Shown piece by piece: positions 1 through 9,028 of a DNA stretch of 36,995 nucleotides. The position numbers and the translations under genes were made by a program. Positions within the stretch are counted from its first letter, which is position 1. Every line of letters begins with the position of its first letter. This DNA comes from Blastopirellula sp. (GTDB taxonomy: Bacteria; Planctomycetota; Planctomycetia; Pirellulales; Pirellulaceae). A model generated the notes under the pieces. That model was not told the origin of the DNA, searched no databases, and saw only the letters and a program-made list of their open reading frames with translations. Location of the stretch: contig NZVR01000185.1 of NCBI GenBank assembly GCA_002701545.1, positions 1-36,995 on the forward strand. Reading direction: 5' to 3'.

Positions 1-783
1 ACTAACGGAACGATCACGAACTTCGATCCAGCCACCGGGGCGTTTAACTACGAACCCAACCAAGACTTCAACGGCTCGGATTCCTTCGTCTACTCGGTCA
101 ACGACGGAACGGCAACGCCGGTACAGGGCACCGTCAATATCACGGTGAATGCCGTCAACGATGCTCCGACTGCCAACAACACCACACTGACCACAGACGA
201 AGATGTCAACATCACCAACGGTGACCTGGCAGCGCTCACCAACGATGTCGATGCCGACACACTGACCTATGCCATTGTCACCCAACCGATCAACGGGACG
301 ATCACGAACTTCGATCCAGCCACCGGGGCGTTCCATTACGAACCGGATGCCGAATACAACGGATCGGATTCCTTCGTCTACTCGGTCAGCGATGGGGTGG
401 CGGCACCGGTACAGGGCACCGTCAACATCACAGTGGATGCCGTCGATGACGCTCCGATTGCAAATGATGACACACTACGCATCTTCACTCGTGGCGGCAC
501 CCAGAGCGTCGTTGTCATTGTCAATGATCTCGCAGGCCCACTCGACTCGAATGGGCAAGAAAGCGAGGATCGATCGGTTCTGCAAATTACGGGCAACACC
601 GCTCCCACGATCATATCGACCATCACTCCCGGTACCGGGGGCGGCGCTGGAACATTGGTGCCTAATGGAAACACCTTCGAGTACACACCACCAGAAGGTT
701 TCGAAGGCACGGTGACGTTCACCTACACGCTCTCCGATGGCTCGGGGACTACGGATACCGCCGAAGTCACCTTGAACATTCGC
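1..783 (+). repeat. 288-bp (96-residue) tandem cadherin-like coding repeats
   Basis: Bases 10-44 are identical to bases 298-332, and similarity continues across the unit at an offset of exactly 288 bp. The complete unit is about 160-447, the preceding one is cut by the window edge (1-159), and the next (448-783) is diverged and longer. Identity at the DNA level, not only in protein, suggests recent duplication or gene conversion. Confidence 0.85.
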
Positions 784-1674
784 AACGCGGATCCGAGCAC
801 GGTCACGGGCGTCGTCTACGCCGACTACAACAATAACGGTGTGCAAGATCCTGGCGAACCGGGCATTAACAACGTGACCGTCACGCTCACCGGCAACGAT
901 GACTTTGGCGAAGTCATTAACCAAACAGCGACAACCGACATCAATGGTGTCTACCTGTTCGACACCAACGGAAACGGTGATGAGTTGGCGCCCAGCAGCA
1001 CCAGCGGGTACACACTGACTGTCGGTGGCATGGCCAACCTGAACAACGGTACTCACAGCACCGAGGGGGCTGATGCGGTCGCAGACGACGACAACATCGG
1101 CAGTTACTCGGCAAGCGTTGGTGCTGAATCCATCGTGATCGACATGAGTGAACTGGGCGGTGTGAACGCAATTGGCAACTTCGCCAAGCGGTCCAGTGCC
1201 GGCTGGCTCGATCTCGACGGGCAATGGGACACGGTCGCCAACGACAACGACGACGGATTCCTCTATGCCACGAACACGTCTGGAGAAGATTACTGGAATC
1301 TGCTGCTCAACAACTTTGGTGTGCATTCGATTGAGATCAACACCTCACAATTGCTGACGCAAGGATCGGTAACTGTCTCGATTGTGGTGAATCAGGGCGA
1401 ATCGGCACAAGTCCGCGTCATCGACATGACCAGCAACACCTCGCGGATGTACTTCCATGCGGTTGATAATCCCCGCAGTGTCAATGATTTCGTCCTTCGC
1501 TTCGAGGGAACGCTTCAGGACTTCCTGAACCTGCAAGCGTCTGCCGCGATTCCCGCTCTGGAAGGCGAAGGACCTGTCTCAGCGGAAGACTTGGAAGCCA
1601 TCGCTGTCGGTCGCGACGGCCAACCCGTCTACGAACGTGCAGTGGACGCAGCCTTCGCGGATGGTCTGGCCTAA
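1..1674 (+). CDS. Large secreted protein with cadherin-like repeats and SdrD-B-like domain, C-terminal part
   Basis: The reading frame is open at the left edge, so only the last 557 residues are seen. They hold a partial and then a complete 96-residue Ig/cadherin-like repeat (each has GSDSFVYSV followed by GTVNITV), then a diverged third Ig-like unit (about 448-783). Next comes an SdrD-B/Cna-B-like domain starting at [19 protein letters not shown], whose Asp/Asn-rich loop resembles Ca2+-binding loops of that family. The C-terminal ~200 residues are not recognised, and no LPXTG signal, dockerin or membrane anchor is visible at the end. Such proteins are normally exported, very large and structural or adhesive; export is inferred because the N-terminus is outside the window. 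A hairpin terminator follows 63 bp after the stop. Confidence 0.88.
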   Translation, partial: TNGTITNFDPATGAFNYEPNQDFNGSDSFVYSVNDGTATPVQGTVNITVNAVNDAPTANNTTLTTDEDVNITNGDLAALTNDVDADTLTYAIVTQPINGTITNFDPATGAFHYEPDAEYNGSDSFVYSVSDGVAAPVQGTVNITVDAVDDAPIANDDTLRIFTRGGTQSVVVIVNDLAGPLDSNGQESEDRSVLQITGNTAPTIISTITPGTGGGAGTLVPNGNTFEYTPPEGFEGTVTFTYTLSDGSGTTDTAEVTLNIRNADPSTVTGVVYADYNNNGVQDPGEPGINNVTVTLTGNDDFGEVINQTATTDINGVYLFDTNGNGDELAPSSTSGYTLTVGGMANLNNGTHSTEGADAVADDDNIGSYSASVGAESIVIDMSELGGVNAIGNFAKRSSAGWLDLDGQWDTVANDNDDGFLYATNTSGEDYWNLLLNNFGVHSIEINTSQLLTQGSVTVSIVVNQGESAQVRVIDMTSNTSRMYFHAVDNPRSVNDFVLRFEGTLQDFLNLQASAAIPALEGEGPVSAEDLEAIAVGRDGQPVYERAVDAAFADGLA

Positions 1675-1736
1675 GACGCATCGTCATAGGCTTCGGCAAA
1701 GAAGCCCAACGCATCACACAACTCCATACTGTGTGC

Positions 1737-1782
1737 AACAGGGGTTTGCGACCACCACCGCAAACCCTTGTTTCGTTCTTGA
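1737..1782 (+). terminator. Rho-independent terminator after the repeat protein
   Basis: A 14-bp stem is formed by 1737-1750 and 1759-1772 (one G-U pair, the rest Watson-Crick) around an 8-base loop of ACC repeats. It is followed by a T-rich stretch (1771-1780). It lies between two convergent genes. The T tract is only on the plus-strand side, so it should act mainly on the upstream adhesin-like gene. Confidence 0.8.
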
Positions 1783-1869
1783 CTGCCGCCATTTCCTTGG
1801 CCAGCACCCCGACAGATCATCCGCGTTCACACTGATCAGAAGCAAAGACTGGCAACGCCCAACGCTACC

Positions 1870-3117
1870 TCAGTTCTCGAATAACAGCACATGCGGGTCA
1901 TCGACACAGCGCATCCCAATGGGGACAGTGTGAAAAGACGCGGCCTTTCCCACCGCGATCTCTCCCAAATCATCATACCCCAGCGCATCGGCGCCATTAC
2001 GGGTCGCCATTTCCAGGATCTTGCTAGGCGCGATCTCCGCATGCTGCCGTGCCGCAAAACGCATCTCGGCCAGCATATCCAGGTCCGGATTGGAAGCTCG
2101 CGAATCGGTCCCTATGGCAACCTTGATACCACGCCCCAGCATCTCGCCGAGCGGATACGTCGCATCATGAAAAAAATGGAAGGTACGCGGACAATAAGCA
2201 ATGGTCATTTGCCGGCCACAACCTGCGACATAATCCAACTCTGCGGCCGACAAGAAGTTACCGTGCACCACAAGCGCTCGGTCGGCACGAGCCAGCATCT
2301 GTAGATAGTCAAGCGGCTGACTGTCACGCGGCATTGCTTGTTCGTCCCACGCATCCAGCTCTTGCAGCAGTTCCTTGAATGGACCCGTCCCGTTCTTCAA
2401 CAACAATAACTCTTCGGGCGACTCAGCCAAATGCATTGCCAGAGGAATCCGCATTGTTTTCGAAAGCTCACAAAGTCCCGCCAACAACTCCGGATGCACC
2501 GTGTACGGCGCGTGCGGACTCAACGACTTGACCGCCAACGGTGAATCAACGAAGTCCGTCAACCATTGCCTGGCACCGTCGAGGCACTGCTGAACACGCG
2601 TTCGTGGCAGGCCGATCTGTTCATAAAACAAGCGACATCGCACGCGGCTTTGTGGAAATGTCGAAGCCTCCCAAGGCAGCGTAGCAATCTCGCCGATCGC
2701 CGCGACTCCTGCTTGCTCACTTTCGACCAGACCTCGATTGACCGCTGCGGTGACACGTTCCGCTCGAGAAGCCGCTCCTAAAGCCTGCTCACGACGATTC
2801 GCCACCACGAGTCGAATCCAATCGACCAACGAATTGCCTGGCTCGCCCAAAGGCGTTTCCAGCTCACTGAACTCAAGATGCGTGTGCGCATTGACGAACG
2901 CAGGAATGAGCGCTACATCGCCAAGATCGATCGTCGTCGAAGTGGGGGATGCCTGGCTTACGCCATCAACACGGCCGTCGACAACGGTCACGCACCCGTT
3001 CTCTATCGGTGGCGCCGAAACGGGGAACACATATCGAGCTCGAAACGTCTGTGCTGTTGCCACCAAATTGTCGTGATCGCTGCTATGGGGACCAACTAGG
3101 CGCCGCGTTTCGTCCAA
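1870..3117 (-). CDS. Amidohydrolase-superfamily deaminase/hydrolase (possibly aminofutalosine-deaminase-like)
   Basis: This is a 415-residue metal-dependent hydrolase of the TIM-barrel amidohydrolase superfamily. Visible metal and catalytic motifs, numbered from TTG 3117, are NAHTH (H78, H80), SPHAPYT (H202), H229 in AMHLAE, H285 in VVHGNF and AIGTDS (D338). The set matches the cytosine-deaminase/TrzA/SAH-deaminase branch. The HTHLEFS and YCPRT motifs resemble proteins annotated as aminofutalosine deaminase-like (menaquinone route), but substrate cannot be settled here. The start is uncertain: TTG at 3117 overlaps the upstream gene's 3' end by 22 bp and lacks a clear ribosome site, and an internal TTG/GTG near 3060 would also keep the fold. 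It is probably co-transcribed with the upstream alpha/beta hydrolase gene. Confidence 0.88.
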   Translation of the reverse strand: MDETRRLVGPHSSDHDNLVATAQTFRARYVFPVSAPPIENGCVTVVDGRVDGVSQASPTSTTIDLGDVALIPAFVNAHTHLEFSELETPLGEPGNSLVDWIRLVVANRREQALGAASRAERVTAAVNRGLVESEQAGVAAIGEIATLPWEASTFPQSRVRCRLFYEQIGLPRTRVQQCLDGARQWLTDFVDSPLAVKSLSPHAPYTVHPELLAGLCELSKTMRIPLAMHLAESPEELLLLKNGTGPFKELLQELDAWDEQAMPRDSQPLDYLQMLARADRALVVHGNFLSAAELDYVAGCGRQMTIAYCPRTFHFFHDATYPLGEMLGRGIKVAIGTDSRASNPDLDMLAEMRFAARQHAEIAPSKILEMATRNGADALGYDDLGEIAVGKAASFHTVPIGMRCVDDPHVLLFEN

Positions 3118-4055
3118 GTCAGCTCGGCTCGCTTCGGAGCAATGAACTGATTGAGGAACGTGCTGATGTACTTGGGAACCTCAAGTTTCGCTTGCGGGTT
3201 CACCAGCATCGTCCCTTGTAGAGAGGTCGATACGTCCGCAAAGATCAAGGCGCGTTTCTTGATCTCTTCAGGGTCCTTCGATGGCCGTCCACGTCGCTGA
3301 TCGATCGCTTTATGCACTTTTTCACTCTCTCGAAACGCGCGACGATCCTGTTTGCCTGCCACAATCATGATGGGCATTTTGGTCGCCACATAGACCTGCC
3401 TCAACGCCAGCGCCACAGACGTGCCCCCTTCACGAAAACTATTTAGCGGTGAGAGCAAAATCAGCCCGCACACGTCCTGGCCTTGCTTGTAGACCTTCGA
3501 AGGAGGATTGCGACGAGACCAATCGTAAGCAGCGTACTGTACCGCAACGATCCCACTCATTTCAGCACCCATCAAGGTCAACAACTCAATGTTGCATTTA
3601 CCATCGTTATGCTTCTCGATCAGGAACTGTTTGACTGCTTGCACGTCCATGACCATGGCTTCAAAGTCGGGTTTACGAAATCGATCGAGCTCCAATTCGA
3701 CGTCACCGTCTCCAACCTTGCGCACCAAACTCCGCCCATGTCCACGCAAGTCGACCGTGACCACCGCGTGTCCCTGACGTTGCAGGTATTTGGCCATGGC
3801 GGTGTACTCGGCACCCGCACCCTCATACCCGTGCAACATGATGATCGGGATCACCTCCTTACCGTTCTCCTCTGCATTGGCCGCCTCGTAATAGACACCA
3901 CGGATTTCTACGAAGTCCTTCGTCCGCACGGTCAGCGGCTCGACCAACAGCTTTTCCTCTTCGGGTTCATCCGCCACCACAGGCGCGGCAAACATCAGCA
4001 GGAGGGAGAACATGACGGATATCGGGAGATATTTTTCTGGGCTTTTGACGAGCAT
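3096..4055 (-). CDS. Exported alpha/beta-hydrolase-fold protein, probably non-catalytic
   Basis: The protein has 319 residues from ATG 4055. The frame stays open to a TTG at 4100, but the ATG puts a normal signal peptide first (hydrophobic core 10-24, likely cleavage after VVA28). Alpha/beta-hydrolase landmarks are the oxyanion segment HGYEGAG (75-81), DLRGHGRS (102-109) and an Asp after IMIVAGKQD. The nucleophile elbow reads GAEMSG (163-168), so Glu occupies the usual Ser/Cys/Asp position of G-x-Nuc-x-G. No His is seen in the segment where the catalytic His normally lies. The fold assignment is confident; loss of hydrolase activity is an inference. The gene has its own promoter (4116-4144) and overlaps the amidohydrolase gene. 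Confidence 0.85.
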   Translation of the reverse strand: MLVKSPEKYLPISVMFSLLLMFAAPVVADEPEEEKLLVEPLTVRTKDFVEIRGVYYEAANAEENGKEVIPIIMLHGYEGAGAEYTAMAKYLQRQGHAVVTVDLRGHGRSLVRKVGDGDVELELDRFRKPDFEAMVMDVQAVKQFLIEKHNDGKCNIELLTLMGAEMSGIVAVQYAAYDWSRRNPPSKVYKQGQDVCGLILLSPLNSFREGGTSVALALRQVYVATKMPIMIVAGKQDRRAFRESEKVHKAIDQRRGRPSKDPEEIKKRALIFADVSTSLQGTMLVNPQAKLEVPKYISTFLNQFIAPKRAELTWTKRGA

Positions 4056-4115
4056 AAGATCAATTCTTGCTTCAGGGAAATTAGATAGCCAGGAGCACAA
4101 GCGAGCCTCATCCTA

Positions 4116-4144
4116 ATCGTAGATGTCACCACAACTACCGTCAA
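4116..4144 (-). promoter_or_regulatory. Sigma70-like promoter for the alpha/beta-hydrolase gene
   Basis: Read on the minus strand, TTGACG (4144-4139) and TACGAT (4121-4116) are separated by exactly 17 bases. They match the consensus at 5/6 and 4/6. Transcription would start near 4108, giving a leader of about 50 nt to ATG 4055, which fits that start better than TTG 4100. Confidence 0.55.
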
Positions 4145-4434
4145 ACAGGCAGTATGATGGTGCAATTTGCCGCTGTAGAACGGCTTCCCCCCCAATATAC
4201 AGGGAAATCAGTGTAAGAAATCATCGTAATTGAGTACAAACCGCCTGCTTGTGCGCTCGAGTAATATTGAGGTAAGAGCGCGCTGTTCCCTGAGGGTAGC
4301 AACGCGAAACGATTTGACAGCTTGTGCTTACGTCAAATCAAGCACTTTCGGGCATCTTGGCACGGATCTCTTGATTTACGGAAGCTCATAGCTCAGAATA
4401 CCTTACGAGCCTCTATTCCCCCTTGGAGATAGCC
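4145..4434. other. Divergent intergenic region between hydrolase and vWA genes
   Basis: With the promoter region to its left, this makes a 379-base stretch (4056-4434) with no supported gene. It holds the minus-strand promoter, a nested inverted repeat at 4311-4345, and the ribosome site of the vWA gene at its right end. A TTGACA occurs at 4314-4319 within the inverted repeat, but no good -10 follows at 16-18 bases. The rest shows no clear structure. Confidence 0.6.
4311..4345. promoter_or_regulatory. Nested inverted repeats upstream of the vWA gene, operator-like
   Basis: GATTTGAC (4311-4318) is the exact reverse complement of GTCAAATC (4332-4339), with a 13-base spacer. Inside and overlapping, GTGCTT (4324-4329) pairs with AAGCAC (4340-4345). 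The two pairings compete, so this could be a repressor/activator site overlapping a TTGACA or an RNA switch-like hairpin. Only the symmetry is seen; function is inferred. Confidence 0.35.
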
Positions 4435-6438
4435 GTGCAGTCCCTGAAATCTTGGTGGCAACGTCAAACTGGCGAAGATGACACTCCGTTCGATGGTGAT
4501 TCGGGTGCATTTATCGTAAGTCTCGTCTTTCACTGTGGCCTTTTGGTCGTTCTTGGTTTGGTCCCTTTCTTAGTGCGCAACCCCTCAGTCGCGTTGACGC
4601 TAGCACCTGCTGAGGAGATCACCGAAGAAGAGACAGTGGAGCTGCCTAAAGAGGTGTTTTTCAGCGAAACACCCGCCACGGAAGTTGGCGCTAACAGCAT
4701 GCACGACGTGGAAATGGCCCTTTCCTTAGCGCCAGTCGTCTCGGATGTTTCCGATATCCCGAACGTCGTCGAACCAACCTCGGATGTCGGCCAAATTGAA
4801 GTGAACGAAGCAATTCAAGTCGCCACCGGCTTGCACGCTCACGACAACTTGGCGGTCAAAGGAGCTGCTGGTGAAGGTACCAAGGGTGCCAGTGGCGCAG
4901 TGGACCGCATCACGCACGAAATTCTCAATTCCCTGGAAGAGAGAAAGACCCTGGTGGTTTGGCTGTTCGATCAATCCGGCAGCTTGACGCGTCAGCGTCA
5001 ATTGATTCACGATCGTTTCGATCGCATTTACAAAGAGTTGGGCGTCCTGGAAGCCGCTGGCAACGAGGCGTTCACAAAGCATGACGACAAGCCGCTGCTG
5101 ACCTCGGTTGTCTCCTTCGGCCAGCAGATTAATCTGCTGACGCAAAAGCCGACCGACAATCTGGCAGAGATCAAAGAAGCTGTCCAAGCCATCGAGCAAG
5201 ACACCAGTGGTGTCGAGAACGTGTTCTCTGCTGTCTACATGGTCGCCGACAAATACAAAGACCAGCGCGTTGCCATGGGTCGTGACACGACACCAAAACG
5301 CAACGTGATGCTGGTGGTTTTCTCGGATGAAGCTGGCGACGACCAAGTGGGACTCGATAAGACGGTCAAGATGTGCCGTCGTTACGAAATGCCCGTCTAC
5401 GTCGTGGGTGTTCCAGCACCATTCGGACGCCGAGAGACGTTGGTCAAATGGGTCGATCCCGACCCCAAGTTCGACCAGTCGCCACAGTGGGGTGAAGTCG
5501 TGCAAGGGCCTGAATCATTCATGCCCGAGCGTTTGAAATTGCACTTTGCTGGTGGACGCGAGGACGACACTCCGATTGACTCCGGATTTGGCCCGTTCGC
5601 ATTGACCCGCTTGAGCTACGAAACCGGTGGAATCTACTTCGCTGTGCATCCAAACCGCAACGTCACGCGGCAAGTAAGCAAGCGCGAAGTCGATGCCTAC
5701 TCGGCTCACATCAAACACTTTTTCGACCCGCAAATCATGCGTAGCTATCGACCCGACTACGTGTCGATTGACGAGTACAAGCGACGCGTTGGACAAAACA
5801 AGTCACGTGCCGCTCTGGTCACAGCTGCTCAAAACACCTGGGTCGCTCCGATGGAGTCGCCTCAACTGCGATTCGTTAAGCGGGATGAAGCTTCCTTCTC
5901 CAACGCACTTTCCGAAGCTCAAAAAGCGTCAGCGAAACTGACCCCACGAGTTCAATCTTTACATGCCACCTTGAAGCTTGGTGAATCGGATCGTGACAAA
6001 GAAGTCTCGCCTCGTTGGCAAGCAGGATTTGACCTGGCAATGGGTCGTATTCTGGCCGTCAAAGTCCGAACGGAGGCTTACAACGTGCTGTTGGCCAAAG
6101 CAAAACGCGGCCTGAAGCCCAAGGATCCCAAAACCAATACCTGGGTGTTGACCGCCTCAGACGACTTCACCGAGCTTGGTAGTTCCTTGGAGAAAGAGGC
6201 GAATAAAGCCAAAATGTATCTGGAGCGGGTGATTACAGATCATCCCAACACCCCTTGGGCGCTCCTGGCACAACGCGAGCTCGATGCCAAAATTGGCTGG
6301 GTGTGGAGTGAAGATTTCACCGACTTGACTCCTCGTCGCGCCGGAAACGGTGGTGGGAATGGCAATGGCAACCCCAACAACGACGCGAAAAACATGATCA
6401 AGCGTCCGCCACCCAAACGCAAGCCACCCAAGCTGTAA
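4435..6438 (+). CDS. Membrane-anchored von Willebrand factor A domain protein
   Basis: The frame reaches back to TTG 4423, but GGAG at 4425-4428 lies six bases before GTG 4435, which decides for a GTG start and 667 residues. The protein has one membrane segment near residues 25-47, then a variable acidic linker. The vWA domain starts around 173 with a MIDAS-type D-Q-S-G-S (D179, S181, S183). A helical region follows, then a Gly/Asn-rich linker and a very basic Pro/Lys tail (RPPPKRKPPKL). The vWA domain should bind a divalent cation and a protein partner outside or at the membrane. No partner gene is obvious next to it. A candidate terminator follows at 6571-6616. Confidence 0.88.
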   Translation: MQSLKSWWQRQTGEDDTPFDGDSGAFIVSLVFHCGLLVVLGLVPFLVRNPSVALTLAPAEEITEEETVELPKEVFFSETPATEVGANSMHDVEMALSLAPVVSDVSDIPNVVEPTSDVGQIEVNEAIQVATGLHAHDNLAVKGAAGEGTKGASGAVDRITHEILNSLEERKTLVVWLFDQSGSLTRQRQLIHDRFDRIYKELGVLEAAGNEAFTKHDDKPLLTSVVSFGQQINLLTQKPTDNLAEIKEAVQAIEQDTSGVENVFSAVYMVADKYKDQRVAMGRDTTPKRNVMLVVFSDEAGDDQVGLDKTVKMCRRYEMPVYVVGVPAPFGRRETLVKWVDPDPKFDQSPQWGEVVQGPESFMPERLKLHFAGGREDDTPIDSGFGPFALTRLSYETGGIYFAVHPNRNVTRQVSKREVDAYSAHIKHFFDPQIMRSYRPDYVSIDEYKRRVGQNKSRAALVTAAQNTWVAPMESPQLRFVKRDEASFSNALSEAQKASAKLTPRVQSLHATLKLGESDRDKEVSPRWQAGFDLAMGRILAVKVRTEAYNVLLAKAKRGLKPKDPKTNTWVLTASDDFTELGSSLEKEANKAKMYLERVITDHPNTPWALLAQRELDAKIGWVWSEDFTDLTPRRAGNGGGNGNGNPNNDAKNMIKRPPPKRKPPKL

Positions 6439-6570
6439 ACCGTCCGACCGCACTGGTGCCTGAAAGCGAACTCTGGTCAACGGTTTTCCCAGGCTCACGG
6501 TAAAGATGGAGTTGGCGCTGCGCCCGCAGCATGCTCCTGGCACTGACAGCAAGGAATCCCCTTTGAAAGA

Positions 6571-6616
6571 AGATCCGGAACCCTCAGGGGCTCAGGATCT
6601 CTCTTTCGTTGTTTCG
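6571..6616 (+). terminator. Candidate terminator after the vWA gene
   Basis: AGATCC (6571-6576) pairs with GGATCT (6595-6600). Between them CCC pairs with GGG around a short loop, with two mismatched steps in the stem. The following 16 bases are T-rich. The hairpin lies upstream of ATG 6671, which argues against the longer acyltransferase frame from 6506. Confidence 0.45.
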
Positions 6617-6670
6617 TGCAGCCTGTCACAATACAGAGTACCAATCCAACGGACTCTGGACATCGACAGC

Positions 6671-7603
6671 ATGGATGCGGCAAAAAGAGCTGTGATAGAT
6701 TATCTGGTCTATCTCGTCGTGCGTATTTTCATTTGTTGCTTGCAGATCTTGTCACTTGAAAAGTGCCGGCAACTATCGTACGTCATCGGTGTCCTGGCCA
6801 CCGACATCCTCAAAATTCGCCGTTCGCTACTCGAGGAAAACCTCTCTCATGCCTTGCCGGAACTGAACGCGGCTGAGCGCCGCGATCTGGCCATTCGCTG
6901 CTGGGCACACCTGTTCCTGATGGTCTGCGAGATCGCTCATCTGCCGCGCAAACTGCACGACACGAACTGGCGACAGCATGTCACGTTCTGCAACAAACGC
7001 GAGACCTTGAGATATCTGTTGGATGAACGCGCCACAGTATTTGTCACCGGTCATTTCGGCAACTTCGAAGCGGCCGGATACGTCATCGGCCTGTTTGGCT
7101 TTCCGAGCTTCACGATCGCGCGCCCACTGGACAACAAGTTCCTGCATCAATTCGTGAATGATTTCCGCAGCATGACGGGACAGTTCATCTTGCCAAAACA
7201 GGGCAGCGCCAAGCATGTGGACGAGGTATTACAGGCGGGGGGAACCCTGTCGCTGCTGGGCGATCAATACGCGGGCCCCAAGGGCTGCTGGGTGGAGTTC
7301 TTGAATCGCCCAGCCTCTTGTCACAAAGCCATCGCAGTGTTTACCTTGCTATCGGGCGCACCACAATTGATTTCCGTGAATCGTCGCGTTGGGGGGCCTC
7401 TCGAATTCGAACTTGGGACAACCGCCGTTGCGGACCCCCAAAAACCGACGCCTGCTCTGGACGGAGTCCGTCAACTCACCGAGTGGTCGACACGGCACCT
7501 GGAAACATTGATTCGGGAAAACCCCGAACAGTACTGGTGGATTCACCGCCGTTGGAAAGGCACGCCCCCCAAGCGTTTTTTCCGCCAGCAAAAAGCCGCA
7601 TAG
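6671..7603 (+). CDS. LpxL/HtrB-type lysophospholipid acyltransferase
   Basis: The protein has 310 residues, the usual size for the LpxL/LpxM (lipid A late acyltransferase) family. A hydrophobic N-terminal segment (about 10-28) anchors it to the inner membrane. The catalytic H-x4-E motif is GHFGNFE (H128, E133), and the family's C-terminal signature is YWWIHRRWK (about 288-296). The expected reaction is acyl transfer to a lipid A or related lysolipid precursor; the acceptor cannot be read from sequence. ATG 6671 is chosen because it starts directly at the membrane segment. The frame extends to 6506, but that extension is not hydrophobic and contains a candidate terminator. It runs 34 bp ahead of the Rieske gene, possibly as one transcript. 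Confidence 0.9.
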   Translation: MDAAKRAVIDYLVYLVVRIFICCLQILSLEKCRQLSYVIGVLATDILKIRRSLLEENLSHALPELNAAERRDLAIRCWAHLFLMVCEIAHLPRKLHDTNWRQHVTFCNKRETLRYLLDERATVFVTGHFGNFEAAGYVIGLFGFPSFTIARPLDNKFLHQFVNDFRSMTGQFILPKQGSAKHVDEVLQAGGTLSLLGDQYAGPKGCWVEFLNRPASCHKAIAVFTLLSGAPQLISVNRRVGGPLEFELGTTAVADPQKPTPALDGVRQLTEWSTRHLETLIRENPEQYWWIHRRWKGTPPKRFFRQQKAA

Positions 7604-7637
7604 CCACGTCCTCGCATTCCCCTGGGAGAAGTATCAC

Positions 7638-7952
7638 ATGCCGCGTTGGATTCGCGTCGCTTCGGCAGCCGATCATCCTGCTGGATCCGCAGTGGAACTT
7701 GTCGCAGAAGACCGGATCATTGCCCTGTTCCACGTCGATGACCGCTGGTTTGCGTTGGATGGCGTCTGCCCTCATCAAGGCGGTCCCCTGGGTAAAGGGA
7801 CATTACAGGGCTGCATTGTCACCTGCCCGTGGCATGGGTGGCAATTTGACGTCGAAAGCGGCCAGCATCAAACAACGACCGCTGCGGTCCATACGAAATT
7901 TGCCGTAAAAGTCGAAGATGGGGAAGTATACGTCGACGTCGATATCGAATAG
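7638..7952 (+). CDS. Small Rieske [2Fe-2S] ferredoxin
   Basis: This 104-residue single-domain protein carries both Rieske cluster motifs: C-P-H-Q-G-G (C44, H46) and C-P-W-H-G (C63, H66). It lacks a signal peptide or membrane helix, so it should be a soluble cytoplasmic electron carrier of the NirD/dioxygenase-ferredoxin type. The ATG is preceded by GGGAG with nine bases spacing. Its redox partner is not evident nearby: the flanking genes encode an acyltransferase and an acetyltransferase. Confidence 0.92.
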   Translation: MPRWIRVASAADHPAGSAVELVAEDRIIALFHVDDRWFALDGVCPHQGGPLGKGTLQGCIVTCPWHGWQFDVESGQHQTTTAAVHTKFAVKVEDGEVYVDVDIE

Positions 7953-8001
7953 ATTACGCAACGTCGCGCGCCCCACGCTGCAACACAATAGTGGATCTGT
8001 T

Positions 8002-8958
8002 TTGGTTACGTATCGGCCATTTCGAAATACCGACCCACGAGGACTTGCAGACGTCTGGTGCAGTCATTCCCTGCAACGCTCATTGATGCAGCCAATGACC
8101 CCTGCTCTGTTCGACAGCCTCGTGTTGTGCAAACCCTACTTCGATCGACATGGGTTAATCGTCGCAGAAGACGATGGGCACATCGTCGGATTTGCTCACG
8201 CTGGCTTCGGTCCAAACGCGGAAGGTTCCGATATCGACCGCTCGACCGGCGTCGTCTGCCAGCTCCAAGTGGCACATCGCGACGGACGCGATCAAATCGC
8301 CAAGGAATTGCTCGGTGCCTGCGATCGTTACTTCCGACACCACGACACACGACGTGTTTTTGGCGGCATCAACGCAGCTGCAGACCCCTATTACCATGGT
8401 CTGATTGGCGGAAGCCAGCCGAGTGGCGTTGCTGTTGAGGATGTCTGGCTCACTCAATTGCTGCTGGAAAACGACTTTGCTGCGGTTGACGAGCATCTCG
8501 TCCTTCACCGACAACTCGCTGGATTCCGCCCTGCAGTCGATCGCACGCAAATGCAAATCCGTCGGACACATCATGTCAACTGTTGTCTCGATCCGCCGAG
8601 CCCCACATGGTGGCACGCTTGCACCTGGGGACACACCGAGAGAACGGGGTTTGTCTTGCAAGACAGACAGACTGGTAGCGAGATCGCATCTCTCGTCCTG
8701 TGGGATTGTGAGCCCATTGCAAGCAGTTGGGGCGTGCATGTCATTGGCATCGCGGAACTGGAGACCGTTGCCAGTGCCAACCAGGAAAACACCGCATTGT
8801 TCTTGATTGGCGAAGCGCTACGACAAATGCAATCGCGCGGTGTCACATTGACCGAAGTCCGAGTACCTGAAATACAGACCAGTACATTGCAACTCTACTC
8901 ACGTCTCGGGTTTGAAGAAGTCGACCGATCCATCACGTATCTGCGCACACTTGAGTGA
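8002..8958 (+). CDS. Double GNAT-family N-acetyltransferase
   Basis: The protein has about 318 residues with two GNAT-like halves. The first holds IVAEDDGHIVGFAHAG and a V-x-x-x-x-R-x-x-x segment (QLQVAHRDGRDQIAKELL). The second ends in the typical SRLGFEEV near the C-terminus. GNAT proteins transfer acyl groups from acyl-CoA; the substrate is unknown. The frame is open from ATG 7918, but that would overlap the Rieske gene by 35 bp and add a non-conserved tail. TTG 8002, preceded by GTGGA six bases upstream, begins right at the domain (VTYRPF). The start is therefore probable, not certain. Confidence 0.78.
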   Translation: MVTYRPFRNTDPRGLADVWCSHSLQRSLMQPMTPALFDSLVLCKPYFDRHGLIVAEDDGHIVGFAHAGFGPNAEGSDIDRSTGVVCQLQVAHRDGRDQIAKELLGACDRYFRHHDTRRVFGGINAAADPYYHGLIGGSQPSGVAVEDVWLTQLLLENDFAAVDEHLVLHRQLAGFRPAVDRTQMQIRRTHHVNCCLDPPSPTWWHACTWGHTERTGFVLQDRQTGSEIASLVLWDCEPIASSWGVHVIGIAELETVASANQENTALFLIGEALRQMQSRGVTLTEVRVPEIQTSTLQLYSRLGFEEVDRSITYLRTLE

Positions 8959-9028
8959 CGCGACCTGATAGGACGACTCCCTGTGGCTTGCCGCACTCGA
9001 CAGAGCGTGCAGGGCACACCGCATTCGC

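Noticed and set aside
475-1326. 283-residue minus-strand open frame
   Set aside because: It lies entirely within the repeat protein, is low-complexity Val/Arg-rich with no domain, and mirrors the codon pattern of the plus-strand gene.
4314-4342. TTGACA as a -35 box for the vWA gene
   Set aside because: No acceptable -10 at 16-18 bases spacing; the hexamer is better explained as part of the inverted repeat.
4726-5505. 259-residue minus-strand open frame
   Set aside because: Antisense to the vWA domain, no recognisable motif, no ribosome site; a shadow frame.
6506-6670. N-terminal extension of the acyltransferase to ATG 6506
   Set aside because: The extension is polar, unlike the family, and contains a candidate terminator hairpin (6571-6600).
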